A stretch of DNA of 64,000 nucleotides from UA16 sp905478895 (GCA_943788495.1 CALSQO010000002.1:372001-436000); one strand, 5' to 3'; positions 43,912 through 52,573 are shown, numbered from the stretch's first letter. The notes: a model not told the origin generated them from the sequence alone. Numbers and translations: made by a program.

Positions 43912-44898
43912 TCAATCCGAAAGAAGGGTGCTGTCGATGATGTTCGAAATCAATTCGGACTTTGTGAAACCCGATTTCTCCGCCTGCTGAGGGATGATGC
44001 TCACTTCCGAAAATCCGGGAACGCCATTGACTTCAATTACGGAGGCGACTCCGGGTTCTGTCCAAATCATGTCAACGCGCGCCATGCCCCGGCATTGCGT
44101 GGCACGATATACCGCCAGCGCTTGGGCTTGCAAGGCGTCGCTTTGTTTTTTGGGAATGAGCGCTGGTGTGGTTTCTTGCGATGCTCCTTGGTATTTTGCC
44201 TCGTAATCAAAAAAACTTCTTTCTGTCGTGATTTCCGTTACCGGAAGCACGGTCGGTTTGCCATGTTCGTCAGGAACCACGCCTACGGTGAATTCCCGGC
44301 CTTCCAGCAACGATTCCACGAGCACGCCGCTGGTGCTGACCGAGCGAGCCAATGCGATTGCCCCCGCCAATTCGGCCACCGTCTCCGCCCGCGAAATGCC
44401 AATGCTGGAGCCGGTTTCATTGGGTTTTACAAAACACGGCATTCCCACAGTTTCACTGATTTCAATGGCATCCCATGGCTCGGCATGTGCGAGTTCCACG
44501 GAGCGTGCGACCGCAATGTTTTCATTCCGAAGCAAGGCGTTGGTCCGCCCCTTATTGAATGTCAAGGCCATGCAATCCGCATCTCCAGTGGTGTAGCGCA
44601 TTCCAACCGCATCCAGCATGGTTTGAAGCTTGCCGTCTTCCCCGGGTGTGCCGTGGACCATGATGAAAGCGCCGATGAATTTCCGCGGGTCGCTAACCAA
44701 ATGATCCAAGGTAGTGGCGGTTTTTTCACCCGATGCTTCCGTTTCGAAAAACCAGCCTTTGGGGTTCACGTGAACCAATACCGGTTCGAATCGGGAGCGG
44801 TCAATCTGAGCCATGACCATGGCCGCGGATTTGCGTGAGATAATAGCTTCTCCGGAGTAACCACCTGTGAATACGATCAGTGCTTGAGGCTTGGTCAT
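43912..44898 (-). CDS. ddl: D-alanine--D-alanine ligase
   Basis: 328 residues of ATP-grasp type. The start KPQALIVFTGGYSGEAIISRKSA, FIMVHGTPGEDGKLQTMLDAVG and PCFVKPNETGSSIGISRAETVAEL are Ddl motifs. EFTVGVVPDEHG and ARVDMIWTEPGVASVIEVNGVPGFSEVSIIPQQAEKSGFT give the metal-binding Glu and Asn near the end. The enzyme joins two D-alanines for the peptidoglycan stem. It is followed on the minus strand by nothing, and 53 bases separate it from purK upstream. Confidence 0.95.
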   Translation of the reverse strand: MTKPQALIVFTGGYSGEAIISRKSAAMVMAQIDRSRFEPVLVHVNPKGWFFETEASGEKTATTLDHLVSDPRKFIGAFIMVHGTPGEDGKLQTMLDAVGMRYTTGDADCMALTFNKGRTNALLRNENIAVARSVELAHAEPWDAIEISETVGMPCFVKPNETGSSIGISRAETVAELAGAIALARSVSTSGVLVESLLEGREFTVGVVPDEHGKPTVLPVTEITTERSFFDYEAKYQGASQETTPALIPKKQSDALQAQALAVYRATQCRGMARVDMIWTEPGVASVIEVNGVPGFSEVSIIPQQAEKSGFTKSELISNIIDSTLLSD

Positions 44899-44951
44899 GG
44901 GCGCGATTCTAGCTCAAATTACGGGGATGTTAAGCCGTTCGCTCGCGTGGC

Positions 44952-46127
44952 TCAGGCTTTTCCATCCACCGCCAATTGTTCACGAATTCGCATGACCGAT
45001 TGCTCAACTTCCGAGCGGCTTTGCCCTGTGATGGTCACATGGCCCATTTTTCGAAAGGGTTTCACAGCTGATTTCCCATAGAGGTGTGGATGGACGCCGG
45101 GGGTATTCAGTGCAGCTTCGAGTCCTGTATACACGGGAGTGCCATGCGCTGCGGCGCTGCCCACAATGTTCACCATCGCCGATGCGGCAAACAGCGCATC
45201 TGTTGAGCCGAGGGGAAGGTCCAAGACCGCCCGCAAGTGTTGTTCGAATTGTGACGTTCGGTTGGCTTCAATGGTATGATGACCGCTGTTGTGTGTGCGC
45301 GGAGCAAGTTCGTTCACCAGGAGATTCCCCTTCCGATCCAGAAACAATTCTACCGCCAGCAATCCCTCAAAATCCATGGCCTCGGCAACGCGGCGAGCAA
45401 GCGATTCTGCATCCTCAGCCTGTTGCGAGGTGATGGCCGCGGGTGCGATGAGGTAATCGACCAGATTGGCCACAGGATCAAAAATGGCTTCGACCACTGG
45501 AAAGCACTGGATTTCTCCTTGGCTATTGCGTGCTACGATGACACTCAATTCTTTTTCAATGTCCACCGCATGTTCCAAGACGCTGGGCACGTCAAAAGCT
45601 TTGGAAAGGTCCGATTCGGATTTCAAGAGAACGACCCCTTTTCCGTCGTAACCGCCTTTGCGCATCTTCTGGACAATGGGCAAACCCATTTGCTGGACAT
45701 CATCTGCACCATCGACCAATTGGAAGGGCGAAGTGGGAATCCCGTTTTGGGCGAAAAATTCTTTTTGCAATCCCTTATCTTGTATGACGGCCAGGTGGTC
45801 GGGTTTTGGGATTACGCGAACTCCGCGGGATTCCAGGGTCTTCAGGCCTTCAACGGAAACATGCTCAATTTCAATGGTGATCACGTCCAATTCCGCTCCG
45901 AACGCCACCACATCGGCTGCATTCTGCAAGTCGCCTTGCACAAATCGAGGCGTGAGGTGCCTGCAAGGAGCATCCGAACTGGGGTCCATTACTTCGACGC
46001 GCGCATCGAAATCCACAGCGGATTGAATCATCATTCGACCAAGTTGTCCTCCCCCCAGGACACCGAGGCGTAAGGAAGGACCGAATGATGCGCCGAAATC
46101 ATGGGAGTTTTTTGAACCGTTTTGCAT
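44952..46127 (-). CDS. purK: 5-(carboxyamino)imidazole ribonucleotide synthase
   Basis: 391 residues from ATG at 46127, placed by the -7 element just upstream and by the normal start about 17 residues before LGVLGGGQLGRMM. ATP-grasp features follow: PIVQKMRKGGYDGKGVVLL, EKELSVIVARNSQGE and LAVELFLDRKGNLLVNELAPRTHNSGHHTIEANRTSQFEQHLRA. PurK carboxylates aminoimidazole ribonucleotide with bicarbonate and ATP in purine synthesis. The partner mutase purE is not in the window. It is divergent from the mechanosensitive channel gene; the 31-base gap holds the promoter. Confidence 0.96.
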   Translation of the reverse strand: MQNGSKNSHDFGASFGPSLRLGVLGGGQLGRMMIQSAVDFDARVEVMDPSSDAPCRHLTPRFVQGDLQNAADVVAFGAELDVITIEIEHVSVEGLKTLESRGVRVIPKPDHLAVIQDKGLQKEFFAQNGIPTSPFQLVDGADDVQQMGLPIVQKMRKGGYDGKGVVLLKSESDLSKAFDVPSVLEHAVDIEKELSVIVARNSQGEIQCFPVVEAIFDPVANLVDYLIAPAAITSQQAEDAESLARRVAEAMDFEGLLAVELFLDRKGNLLVNELAPRTHNSGHHTIEANRTSQFEQHLRAVLDLPLGSTDALFAASAMVNIVGSAAAHGTPVYTGLEAALNTPGVHPHLYGKSAVKPFRKMGHVTITGQSRSEVEQSVMRIREQLAVDGKA

Positions 46128-46131
46128 GGTG

Positions 46132-46139
46132 CAAAGATA
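46132..46139 (-). promoter_or_regulatory. -7 element abutting purK start codon
   Basis: Minus-strand TATCTTTG is an exact TAnnTTTG match and only four bases (CACC) separate it from the ATG. A transcript would begin at the A of the start codon or within a base or two, implying leaderless translation. No TTG lies at standard -33 spacing. Confidence 0.6.
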
Positions 46140-46158
46140 TTCGCGCCATTTTTGGTCC

Positions 46159-47226
46159 ATGGAATTTTTAGACACAGAATTTTTGGGCAATCCCGCCATG
46201 GAGTGGTTGATCGCCTTGGCTTGGGCGCTGGGAGGCGTGATTACAGGTCGATTGGTCTACCGTTGGTTCAGCCGAAGAATGAAGGCACTGGCCGCCAAAA
46301 GCGAGACAAAATTGGATGACATGATCGTGGATCAAGTGGAGGAACCGCTTTCCTTGTCCGTTGTGTTGCTGGGATTGTGGTTTGGCTACGACCACCTGCA
46401 TTTCGGAGTTGACACCGACGCCTTCATGGACCACGTATTTTCCATCGCTGTGGCATTGAATGTCACGTGGATGGCAGCGCGACTTGTGGATAGTGTATTG
46501 GGGAATTTGTTCGAAGGGGCTGCCGAAAAATCAGCTTCGCAAATGATGTCCCAAGTGGCGCCCATCTTGCGCAAAACCTTGCGCTCAACGGTGTGGATTT
46601 TGGGTTTCATTATGGCGCTCAACAATGCGGGCTACGATGTCGCTGCGCTATTGGCCGGCGTTGGAATTGGTGGTTTGGCAATGGGCTTGGCGGCGAAAGA
46701 TTTTGTGGCCAACATCTTTGGTGGCATCACGGTATTCGTCGATCAGCCCTTTTTGGTTGGTGATCGGGTCCAAGTGGCCGGTGTCGACGGTACGGTGACG
46801 GAGATTGGCATTCGGAGTACACGGATCCAGACCCTTGCAGGTCGCATCGTCACCATCCCCAACCACAAATTCACCGATAGCCTCGTGGAAAATGTGACGG
46901 CGGAACCAGCGCGCAAGATCCGATTGGACTTGGGGTTGACATACGATACGAAGCCTGAGAAAATCGAGCAGGCCATTGCCATCCTTACAGAGATCATTGA
47001 AAAGCACATCGGAACGGAAGACGACACCCTCATTTGGTTCAGCGGATTTGGCGACTTCTCGTTGAATGTGAGTGCCATTTATTACGTCAGAAAGGAAGCC
47101 GATGTGTGCCTGACTCCGGGAATGGTCAATTTGGAGATTTTGACGCGCTTCAACGAAGCCAGTTTGGACTTTGCTTTCCCAACCCAAACCCTGATCCATG
47201 AGGGTGCGGAGAACGTGACACGTTAA
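46159..47226 (+). CDS. Small-conductance mechanosensitive channel (MscS family)
   Basis: 355 residues from ATG at 46159; an earlier in-frame ATG at 46126 would overlap the purK start. Four N-terminal helices are followed by the pore helix and beta domain: NNAGYDVAALLAGVGIGGLAMGLAAKDFVANIFGGITVFVDQPFLVGDRVQVAGVDGTVTEIGIRSTRIQT, with the Ala/Gly-rich pore segment and the conserved beta-domain sequence. The C-terminal cage region ends ATLI-like HEGAENVTR. It releases osmolytes on hypo-osmotic shock. It is divergent from purK. Confidence 0.9.
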   Translation: MEFLDTEFLGNPAMEWLIALAWALGGVITGRLVYRWFSRRMKALAAKSETKLDDMIVDQVEEPLSLSVVLLGLWFGYDHLHFGVDTDAFMDHVFSIAVALNVTWMAARLVDSVLGNLFEGAAEKSASQMMSQVAPILRKTLRSTVWILGFIMALNNAGYDVAALLAGVGIGGLAMGLAAKDFVANIFGGITVFVDQPFLVGDRVQVAGVDGTVTEIGIRSTRIQTLAGRIVTIPNHKFTDSLVENVTAEPARKIRLDLGLTYDTKPEKIEQAIAILTEIIEKHIGTEDDTLIWFSGFGDFSLNVSAIYYVRKEADVCLTPGMVNLEILTRFNEASLDFAFPTQTLIHEGAENVTR

Positions 47227-47290
47227 AATCAGTTTTTGCGCTGTAAATTGCCACTCGATTCTCGCTAAGACAGCCATTTAAATTGAACCT

Positions 47291-48055
47291 TTGAACAGCT
47301 ACGACGTAGTAATCCACGCCAATGAAGTCCGTTATTGGGCGTTCATGATTGGGAGTATTCTCGCCGGAATATGGGTCGTACGGACCTTCGCATCGTTGGA
47401 CGAAAAAGCCCGAGATGTAGCCCTGCGTCAGGCGGGTGTGGTCTTGATCATTGCCAACATGGTGATGCCGGTATACGGGTTTTTGAACCCCAAGCACGAC
47501 ATGTCGTGGCATCGGAATTTGCCCTTGCATCTCTGTGGAGTGAATTACGCCTTGGTGGGACTCAACTGTTTCTTCAAGAATGAGCAATTGTTCATGTTTT
47601 CTGCGTTTACAGGGACCATTGGAGGAGTGCACGCGCTGCTCACGCCGCAATTGACCATCGGCGACGCGCCACTGGTGCTGATCGATTATTATTTCAAACA
47701 CTCGGCCATTGTAGTGATGCCACTGATCATGGCCCGTTCTTTTGGATTTCGATTCCCCAAGTGGGGGTGGATGTGGACGTATGCTTCCGTCGCGGTATTG
47801 ACCACAGTGGTGGGACTTTTTAATTGGTGGCTAAACACCTATTTCCCTTCCGAGATCACGGCGAATTACATGTACATGTGGGAAGCTCCGAAGGCGGACA
47901 ACCCCTTTGTCGTGGATCTGCCGAGGCCGTGGTACATTTTGCCGTTGCACGGAGCGCTCATCGTGCATTTGTTGCTCATCAACGCACTTTACCGGTGGGG
48001 AACACCCGTGGCGGAGTATTCGAAGCTCAGTTGGATGCGCCGCCACTTCAGTTGA
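47291..48055 (+). CDS. TIGR02206/YwaF-family membrane protein
   Basis: 254 residues with six or seven helices. LPLHLCGVNYALVGLNCF and GTIGGVHALLTPQLTIGDAPLVLIDYYFKHSAIVVMPLIM are the family's conserved core, followed by the Trp- and Tyr-rich end WEAPKADNPFVVDLPRPWYILPLHGALIVHLLL. Family members are integral membrane proteins of unknown function. The start is TTG at 47291, the only sensible initiator; no ATG precedes the first helix. It lies 64 bases after mscS and 76 before thyA. Confidence 0.8.
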   Translation: MNSYDVVIHANEVRYWAFMIGSILAGIWVVRTFASLDEKARDVALRQAGVVLIIANMVMPVYGFLNPKHDMSWHRNLPLHLCGVNYALVGLNCFFKNEQLFMFSAFTGTIGGVHALLTPQLTIGDAPLVLIDYYFKHSAIVVMPLIMARSFGFRFPKWGWMWTYASVAVLTTVVGLFNWWLNTYFPSEITANYMYMWEAPKADNPFVVDLPRPWYILPLHGALIVHLLLINALYRWGTPVAEYSKLSWMRRHFS

Positions 48056-48097
48056 GGCCAAATTCCAGCACTTTTTCCACGTCGTTTCAACGTACGG

Positions 48098-48127
48098 TTG
48101 AATCTTCGGGCATCTGAAATACCTTCG
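48098..48127 (+). promoter_or_regulatory. Candidate promoter for thyA operon
   Basis: TTG at 48098-48100 and TACCTTCG at 48120-48127, 19 bases apart, fit the Bacteroidota consensus with one mismatch. Only four bases separate the -7 element from the thyA ATG at 48132, implying a leaderless or nearly leaderless message. Confidence 0.55.
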
Positions 48128-48131
48128 TCGC

Positions 48132-48926
48132 ATGCGAGCATACTTGGACTTATTGGATCATATTCTGTCGAATGGGGCGTTGCGTGAGGATCGCACGGGG
48201 ACGGGCACCATCGGATGTTTTGGGTATCAAATGCGGTTTGATCTGAGTGAAGGATTTCCAGTGCTCACCACGAAGAAGTTGCACCTGCGTTCCATCATCC
48301 ATGAACTGCTTTGGTTTCTCAAGGGAGACACCAACATTGCTTACCTCAAGGAAAATGGCGTTCGCATTTGGGACGAATGGGCCGATGAGGCGGGAAACTT
48401 GGGCCCAGTTTACGGGTACCAATGGCGGAGCTGGCCGAATCCGGACGGTTCCCACACGGATCAGATTGTGAAGTTGGTGGATCAGATCAAAAACAATCCC
48501 TACTCACGTCGTCATGTGATTTCGGCTTGGAATCCGAGTTTTATTGATGACATGGCATTGCCCCCTTGCCATTGCCTGTTCCAATTTCATGTGGACAATG
48601 GAAAATTGAACTGCCAGCTTTACCAGCGTTCAGCGGATACGTTTCTGGGCGTCCCTTTCAACATTTCCTCCTATGCTTTGCTGACCATGATGATGGCGCA
48701 GGTATGCGATCTGGAACCCGGGGAGTTTGTGCACACCTTCGGGGATGTTCACCTCTACACCAACCATGTGGAACAAGCCCGGGAGCAATTGACCCGCGAG
48801 CCACGAAAACTTCCCACCATGTGGATGAATCCGGATGTGAAGGACTTGTTTGGTTTCACGTACGAGGACTTCAAGTTGGAGAATTACGATCCAATGCCGC
48901 ACATCAAAGCAGCGGTCTCTGTTTAA
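48132..48926 (+). CDS. thyA: Thymidylate synthase
   Basis: 264 residues, the same length as the E. coli enzyme. It starts MRAYLDLLDHILSNGALREDRTGTG; the catalytic Cys is in LPPCHCLFQFHV, followed by SADTFLGVPFNISSYALL and FGDVHLYTNHVEQA, and it ends DPMPHIKAAVSV. It makes dTMP from dUMP with methylene-tetrahydrofolate, producing dihydrofolate. folA, 17 bases downstream, regenerates tetrahydrofolate, so the two work in one cycle. Its start codon is exactly where the family begins, right after a -7 element. Confidence 0.98.
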   Translation: MRAYLDLLDHILSNGALREDRTGTGTIGCFGYQMRFDLSEGFPVLTTKKLHLRSIIHELLWFLKGDTNIAYLKENGVRIWDEWADEAGNLGPVYGYQWRSWPNPDGSHTDQIVKLVDQIKNNPYSRRHVISAWNPSFIDDMALPPCHCLFQFHVDNGKLNCQLYQRSADTFLGVPFNISSYALLTMMMAQVCDLEPGEFVHTFGDVHLYTNHVEQAREQLTREPRKLPTMWMNPDVKDLFGFTYEDFKLENYDPMPHIKAAVSV

Positions 48927-48943
48927 TTTTTTCGGACGAAAAC

Positions 48944-49462
48944 ATGCGCATTTCCATCATTGTGGCGGTTGCGAGCAACGGAGTGATTGGGCGGGACAAC
49001 GATTTGGTCTGGCGCTTGCGGGATGACATGAAGTTTTTTTCGGAGACAACCAAAGGACATGCGGTGCTCACGGGCAGACGCAATTACGAATCCATTCCAG
49101 AACGCTTTCGGCCATTGCCGAATCGCACGAACATCGTCATCACGCGCAATGCCTCCTTTGAAGCGCCTGGCGCGGTGATCGAACATTCGCTTGAAGCTGG
49201 AATCGAACGCGCGAAGCAACTCGCAGTAAAGGAGCTATTCATCATCGGCGGCGGGCAGATTTATGCGGAAGCCATGGCCCAAGGCCATGTGCACAGACTG
49301 CTCATCACGCACGTCGACGCTGCCCCTGAAGGAGATACGTATTTTGACCTGGCGGCTTTGACGGCAGGCTGGAAAGAAATGGGGGATATCGCGTCATTCG
49401 AAGCCGATGATCGGAATGAACATGCGTTCCGCGTGGCGGAATATCAGACAGTTGTGCCATGA
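48944..49462 (+). CDS. folA: Dihydrofolate reductase
   Basis: 172 residues from ATG at 48944; the same frame is open farther upstream through thyA, but the family starts at MRISIIVAVASNGVIGRDNDLVW. LRDDMKFFSETTKGHAVLTGRRNYESIP gives the catalytic acidic residue and NADPH-binding block, and LFIIGGGQIYAEAM the nucleotide-binding Gly-Gly turn. It reduces dihydrofolate to tetrahydrofolate, replenishing the thyA cofactor. Its stop overlaps the next start as ATGA. Confidence 0.97.
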   Translation: MRISIIVAVASNGVIGRDNDLVWRLRDDMKFFSETTKGHAVLTGRRNYESIPERFRPLPNRTNIVITRNASFEAPGAVIEHSLEAGIERAKQLAVKELFIIGGGQIYAEAMAQGHVHRLLITHVDAAPEGDTYFDLAALTAGWKEMGDIASFEADDRNEHAFRVAEYQTVVP

Positions 49463-50028
49463 ATGATTTTTACCTCGGTATTGAGCATATCACGGATTTC
49501 GGCGGCTATGATCATATGTTGTTTCTCCTGGCATTGGTGGCTTGGGCCAACTTGAAAGATGCCGGGCGCGTGGTGATTTTGGCGACTGCATTTACGGTGG
49601 GGCATAGCATTACGTTGCTGCTTGCCGGCATGGGATGGGTGCATGCGGATGGGCGTTGGATTGAATTTTTAATCCCCGTGAGCATTGCTTTTACGGCAGC
49701 TTGGAATTTGCGTCGGGAGGCGGGCAAGCGCCATGCATGGGGCAATGGACTTGCCTATGCCATTACGGTTGTTTTCGGATTGATCCATGGCTTGGGGTTC
49801 AGTTCATTCTTCCGCATGATGCGCGAAGACGGAGGGTCCATTGTAATGCCATTGCTGCGATTCAATTTGGGCGTAGAAGCCGGCCAATTGCTCATTTTGA
49901 TGGTCTGCCTCGCCGTTGCAACCCTTTTGAAGGCCGCAGGCGTCACCCAGCGGGAACAACAGGTATTTGTGTGCGCCGTCACCGGAACCTTGGCTGTGGG
50001 CATGGCCATTCAGCGCATGCCATTTTAA
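49459..50028 (+). CDS. HupE/UreJ-like membrane protein
   Basis: 189 residues with about six helices. FYLGIEHITDFGGYDHMLFLLALVA carries the family's His- and Asp-containing signature; ILATAFTVGHSITLLLA and GLIHGLGFSSFFR each add a conserved His. HupE/UreJ proteins are linked with nickel or cobalt uptake, but many members in Bacteroidota are uncharacterised. It overlaps folA by four bases. The downstream His-rich lipoprotein makes a metal role more attractive, though unproven. Confidence 0.82.
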   Translation: MNDFYLGIEHITDFGGYDHMLFLLALVAWANLKDAGRVVILATAFTVGHSITLLLAGMGWVHADGRWIEFLIPVSIAFTAAWNLRREAGKRHAWGNGLAYAITVVFGLIHGLGFSSFFRMMREDGGSIVMPLLRFNLGVEAGQLLILMVCLAVATLLKAAGVTQREQQVFVCAVTGTLAVGMAIQRMPF

Positions 50029-50045
50029 CGGCGTAAATTGCGACC

Positions 50046-50297
50046 ATGATGCGCGCATTGATGCTGGTCCTCATTCGATTGTACCAATGGATATTGAGTC
50101 CCTTGTTGGGGGCCAATTGCCGCTTCCAGCCCACTTGTTCTGCTTATGCAAGTGAAGCAATCGAGCGCTTCGGTCCGTGGAGGGGAGGATGGTTGGCAGC
50201 CAAGCGCATCGCACGCTGCCATCCTTGGAGCGAACCGGGTTACGACCCCGTTCCATCGGCCGCTGGGGCAAACGATTCTAAAACTGAAAATGATTGA
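50046..50297 (+). CDS. yidD: Membrane protein insertion efficiency factor YidD
   Basis: 83 residues. LIRLYQWILSPLLGANCRFQPTCSAYASEAIERFGPWRGGWLAAKRIARCHPW contains the three conserved Cys and the PTCSxYxxEA signature; the end GYDPVP is also typical. YidD is a small peripheral inner-membrane protein that helps YidC insert proteins. It is not beside rpmH or yidC as in many bacteria. Its stop TGA overlaps the ATG of the next gene. Confidence 0.95.
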   Translation: MMRALMLVLIRLYQWILSPLLGANCRFQPTCSAYASEAIERFGPWRGGWLAAKRIARCHPWSEPGYDPVPSAAGANDSKTEND

Positions 50298-50815
50298 TGA
50301 TGCGAAATAATAATATACTAGCGACAAGCACTGCTGTTTTATTGACTGCGGCCCTTTGGGTGGGTTGCGGAGAATCAACGCCGAGTGCGAGCATCCAAAA
50401 AGCAAAGGAAATTCACGAACAATTGGACCGACTTGCGGCTGAATTGCACGACGAGTTGCAACTGACCATGGGCGATGCCGAAGCGCGAATAACCTCCAGC
50501 CTTGAGGAAGGGGATTCCTTGCTCGCCCTGCAATTGGCCCGAGTCGAAAGCCAATTGGATGCTCTGGACCTCCGTTTTCACGATTGGGAATCCACGGTGG
50601 TGCCGCTGCCAGGCGCCACATGTGACCACGACCACGATCACGACCACGGACACGACCACGACCACGGTGCTGGCGCCACGCTGGAAGGAATGAGCGATGA
50701 GGCGATTTTGGAAATTCAACAAGCGTTGATGGCAGAATTGACCACGATGAAGGCCACCTTGCAGGAAGTCCAGCAAGCGCTGCAACCGCAACATACCACG
50801 GAGGATGCAGAGTGA
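50297..50815 (+). CDS. Coiled-coil lipoprotein with His/Asp-rich metal-binding tract
   Basis: 172 residues from ATG at 50297 (TGATG overlap with yidD). Signal peptide and lipobox VGCG put the lipidated Cys near residue 24. Helical segments with heptad-like Leu and Glu (IHEQLDRLAAELHDELQL; ARVESQLDALDL) flank CDHDHDHDHGHDHDHG, a tract of seven His and seven Asp with one Cys. The second helix block is EIQQALMAELTTMKATLQEVQ. The tract would bind divalent metal such as nickel, zinc or cobalt. I do not recognise a named family. The BNR-repeat protein gene overlaps its end by 11 bases. Confidence 0.75.
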   Translation: MMRNNNILATSTAVLLTAALWVGCGESTPSASIQKAKEIHEQLDRLAAELHDELQLTMGDAEARITSSLEEGDSLLALQLARVESQLDALDLRFHDWESTVVPLPGATCDHDHDHDHGHDHDHGAGATLEGMSDEAILEIQQALMAELTTMKATLQEVQQALQPQHTTEDAE

Positions 50816-52151
50816 TTCCCATCGCTTCTTTCGGGGCATTGCGATGCTGTGTTTTGTTTCGATTGCGCTGATCACTGCAGCGCAACGACCGCCTGAGAAT
50901 ATCCTCATCTACAAGGGAGCCGAAGACAAGTACCAGCCGTGCGAACCGTCCATTGCGGTGAGCCCCAAATCGACGGAGGTGATGGTGGCGGGTTCGATTT
51001 TGGACAACGTTCATTTGTCCACAGATGGCGGCTATACGTGGAAAACGGAGCAACTCAACTCGAAATTTGGTGTTTTTGGCGACCCGTGCATTGTGGGCTC
51101 CTCCAAAGGAGATTTCTATTACTTGCACCTGTCCAACCCCGATGGCCAAGCTTGGTCCAGTGAGGCGTTGTTGGATCGCATTGTCGTCCAGCGGTCCCGT
51201 CGGAAAGGCAAACGCTGGAACACCGGAGCTGGGGTGGGCCTCAATGGAACAAAAGACCAAGACAAGGAATGGTCCGCTGTTTCCGCCGACGGCTCCACGT
51301 TGTTAATGTGTTGGACGCAATTCGATTTGTATGGCAGTCCGCTCGCCAGTGACGAATCGCTCATTCTCTGCAGCACATCCAATCGCCGTGCAAAAAAGTG
51401 GTCCGATCCGGTTCGCATCAATGAAATCGCCGGAGACTGCGCGGACGGAGACCTGACGGTGGAAGGTGCTGTTCCAGACATTGCGCTCGACGGAACGATG
51501 TACGTCGCATGGGCCCATGCCGATACCATATGGCTGGACCGCAGCACGGATGGTGGAGTGAATTGGCTCGAAAAGGACTTGCGCGTCGCGGAAATTCAAG
51601 GGGGATGGGACCAAAAGATTCGCGGGGTGGGACGTGCCAATGGGATGCCTGTAACGCGGGTCGATCGCAGTTCAGGTCCACACCAAGGTCGGATTTACGT
51701 GAATTGGACGGACGATCGCAACGGACCGGATGATAACGATGTGTGGCTGGTCTATTCGGATGATCAAGGGAATTCTTGGACGGAGCCCATTCGTGTGAAT
51801 GATGACCCCGCAGGAGCACAGCAATTCTTCACGTGGATGGATGTCGACGATGCCACAGGCCATATCCATGTCGTTTTTTACGATCGCCGCGATGCCATCA
51901 AGCGGTTCCCGGATGTTCGCATGAAGCCATCATGGAATACGGAAGTCTACGTAGCCTCTTCCTACGATGGGGGAGACACATGGGAAAACTTGAAGGTGAG
52001 TACGAAGTCCTTTCGGCCCGATCCCAAACAGTTTTTTGGGGATTACAACAACATCAGTGCTTACGATGGCGTGGTTCGTCCCATTTGGACCCGGAATGAC
52101 AAAGGAATCCTCAGCGTCTGGACTGCGATCTTGGACGGCTATGTGGAGTGA
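50805..52151 (+). CDS. Exported BNR/Asp-box repeat beta-propeller protein
   Basis: 448 residues. A signal peptide (AMLCFVSIALITAAQ) is preceded by a basic start. Asp-box motifs typical of sialidase-like propellers recur: LSTDGGYTWK near residue 70, DRSTDGGVNWLE near 245, YSDDQGNSWTEP near 320 and SYDGGDTWENL near 395. The fold is clear, but the catalytic Arg triad and Glu-Tyr pair of true sialidases are not evident, so an enzyme activity is not claimed. The gene overlaps the His-rich lipoprotein by 11 bases and converges with the HIT gene. Confidence 0.8.
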   Translation: MQSDSHRFFRGIAMLCFVSIALITAAQRPPENILIYKGAEDKYQPCEPSIAVSPKSTEVMVAGSILDNVHLSTDGGYTWKTEQLNSKFGVFGDPCIVGSSKGDFYYLHLSNPDGQAWSSEALLDRIVVQRSRRKGKRWNTGAGVGLNGTKDQDKEWSAVSADGSTLLMCWTQFDLYGSPLASDESLILCSTSNRRAKKWSDPVRINEIAGDCADGDLTVEGAVPDIALDGTMYVAWAHADTIWLDRSTDGGVNWLEKDLRVAEIQGGWDQKIRGVGRANGMPVTRVDRSSGPHQGRIYVNWTDDRNGPDDNDVWLVYSDDQGNSWTEPIRVNDDPAGAQQFFTWMDVDDATGHIHVVFYDRRDAIKRFPDVRMKPSWNTEVYVASSYDGGDTWENLKVSTKSFRPDPKQFFGDYNNISAYDGVVRPIWTRNDKGILSVWTAILDGYVE

Positions 52152-52172
52152 AAGACCCGAGCATCAAGCTCG

Positions 52173-52562
52173 CTAGGCTCGTTGGATGCATTCGGCGGTC
52201 GCCGCTAGTTCTTCGGCAGTAAAGCTCAGTTTGGGCCGCTCAAAATTGATGTCCGCAACGTTCTGCAACGGAATCAAGTGCATGTGTGCGTGAGGCACTT
52301 CCAATCCGATCACGGCAACCCCAACGCGTTTGCACGGAATGGCAGTTTCAATTTTTTGGGCGACGTCCCGGGCAAAAAGATTGATGCGGGAGAGCAATCC
52401 GGCATCGAGATCAAAAAAGTAGTCAACCTCCGTTTTCGGAATGACCAACGTGTGTCCTTCCGCCAAGGGATTGATATCTAGAAAAGCGAGAAACTCATCA
52501 TTCTCGGCAATGCGATGGCAGGGAATCTCTCCTGCGATGATTTTACTGAAGATGCTGGCCAT
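52173..52562 (-). CDS. HIT family nucleotide-binding protein
   Basis: 129 residues. SIFSKIIAGEIPCHRIAENDEFLAFLDINPLAEGHTLVIPK is the canonical HIT start, and HAHMHLIPL is the histidine triad that binds the phosphate of nucleotide substrates. Members hydrolyse adenosine phosphoramidates or related nucleotides. It lies 11 bases after greA, with which it is probably co-transcribed. A small GAGC-ATCAA-GCTC hairpin lies in the gap to the convergent BNR gene. Confidence 0.93.
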   Translation of the reverse strand: MASIFSKIIAGEIPCHRIAENDEFLAFLDINPLAEGHTLVIPKTEVDYFFDLDAGLLSRINLFARDVAQKIETAIPCKRVGVAVIGLEVPHAHMHLIPLQNVADINFERPKLSFTAEELAATAECIQRA

Positions 52563-52573
52563 ACCCGATTCGA

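Noticed and set aside
50627..50664. Short GACCAC-type DNA repeat as a microsatellite or CRISPR-like array
   Set aside because: It encodes the His/Asp tract in frame, has no spacers and is too short for an array.
50025..51260. 411-codon minus-strand frame over yidD, the His-rich gene and the BNR gene
   Set aside because: It is antisense to three supported genes and its product has no coherent domain.
52158..52172. CGAGC-ATCAA-GCTCG hairpin between the BNR and HIT genes as a terminator
   Set aside because: The stem is only five base pairs and lacks a T-run on either strand.
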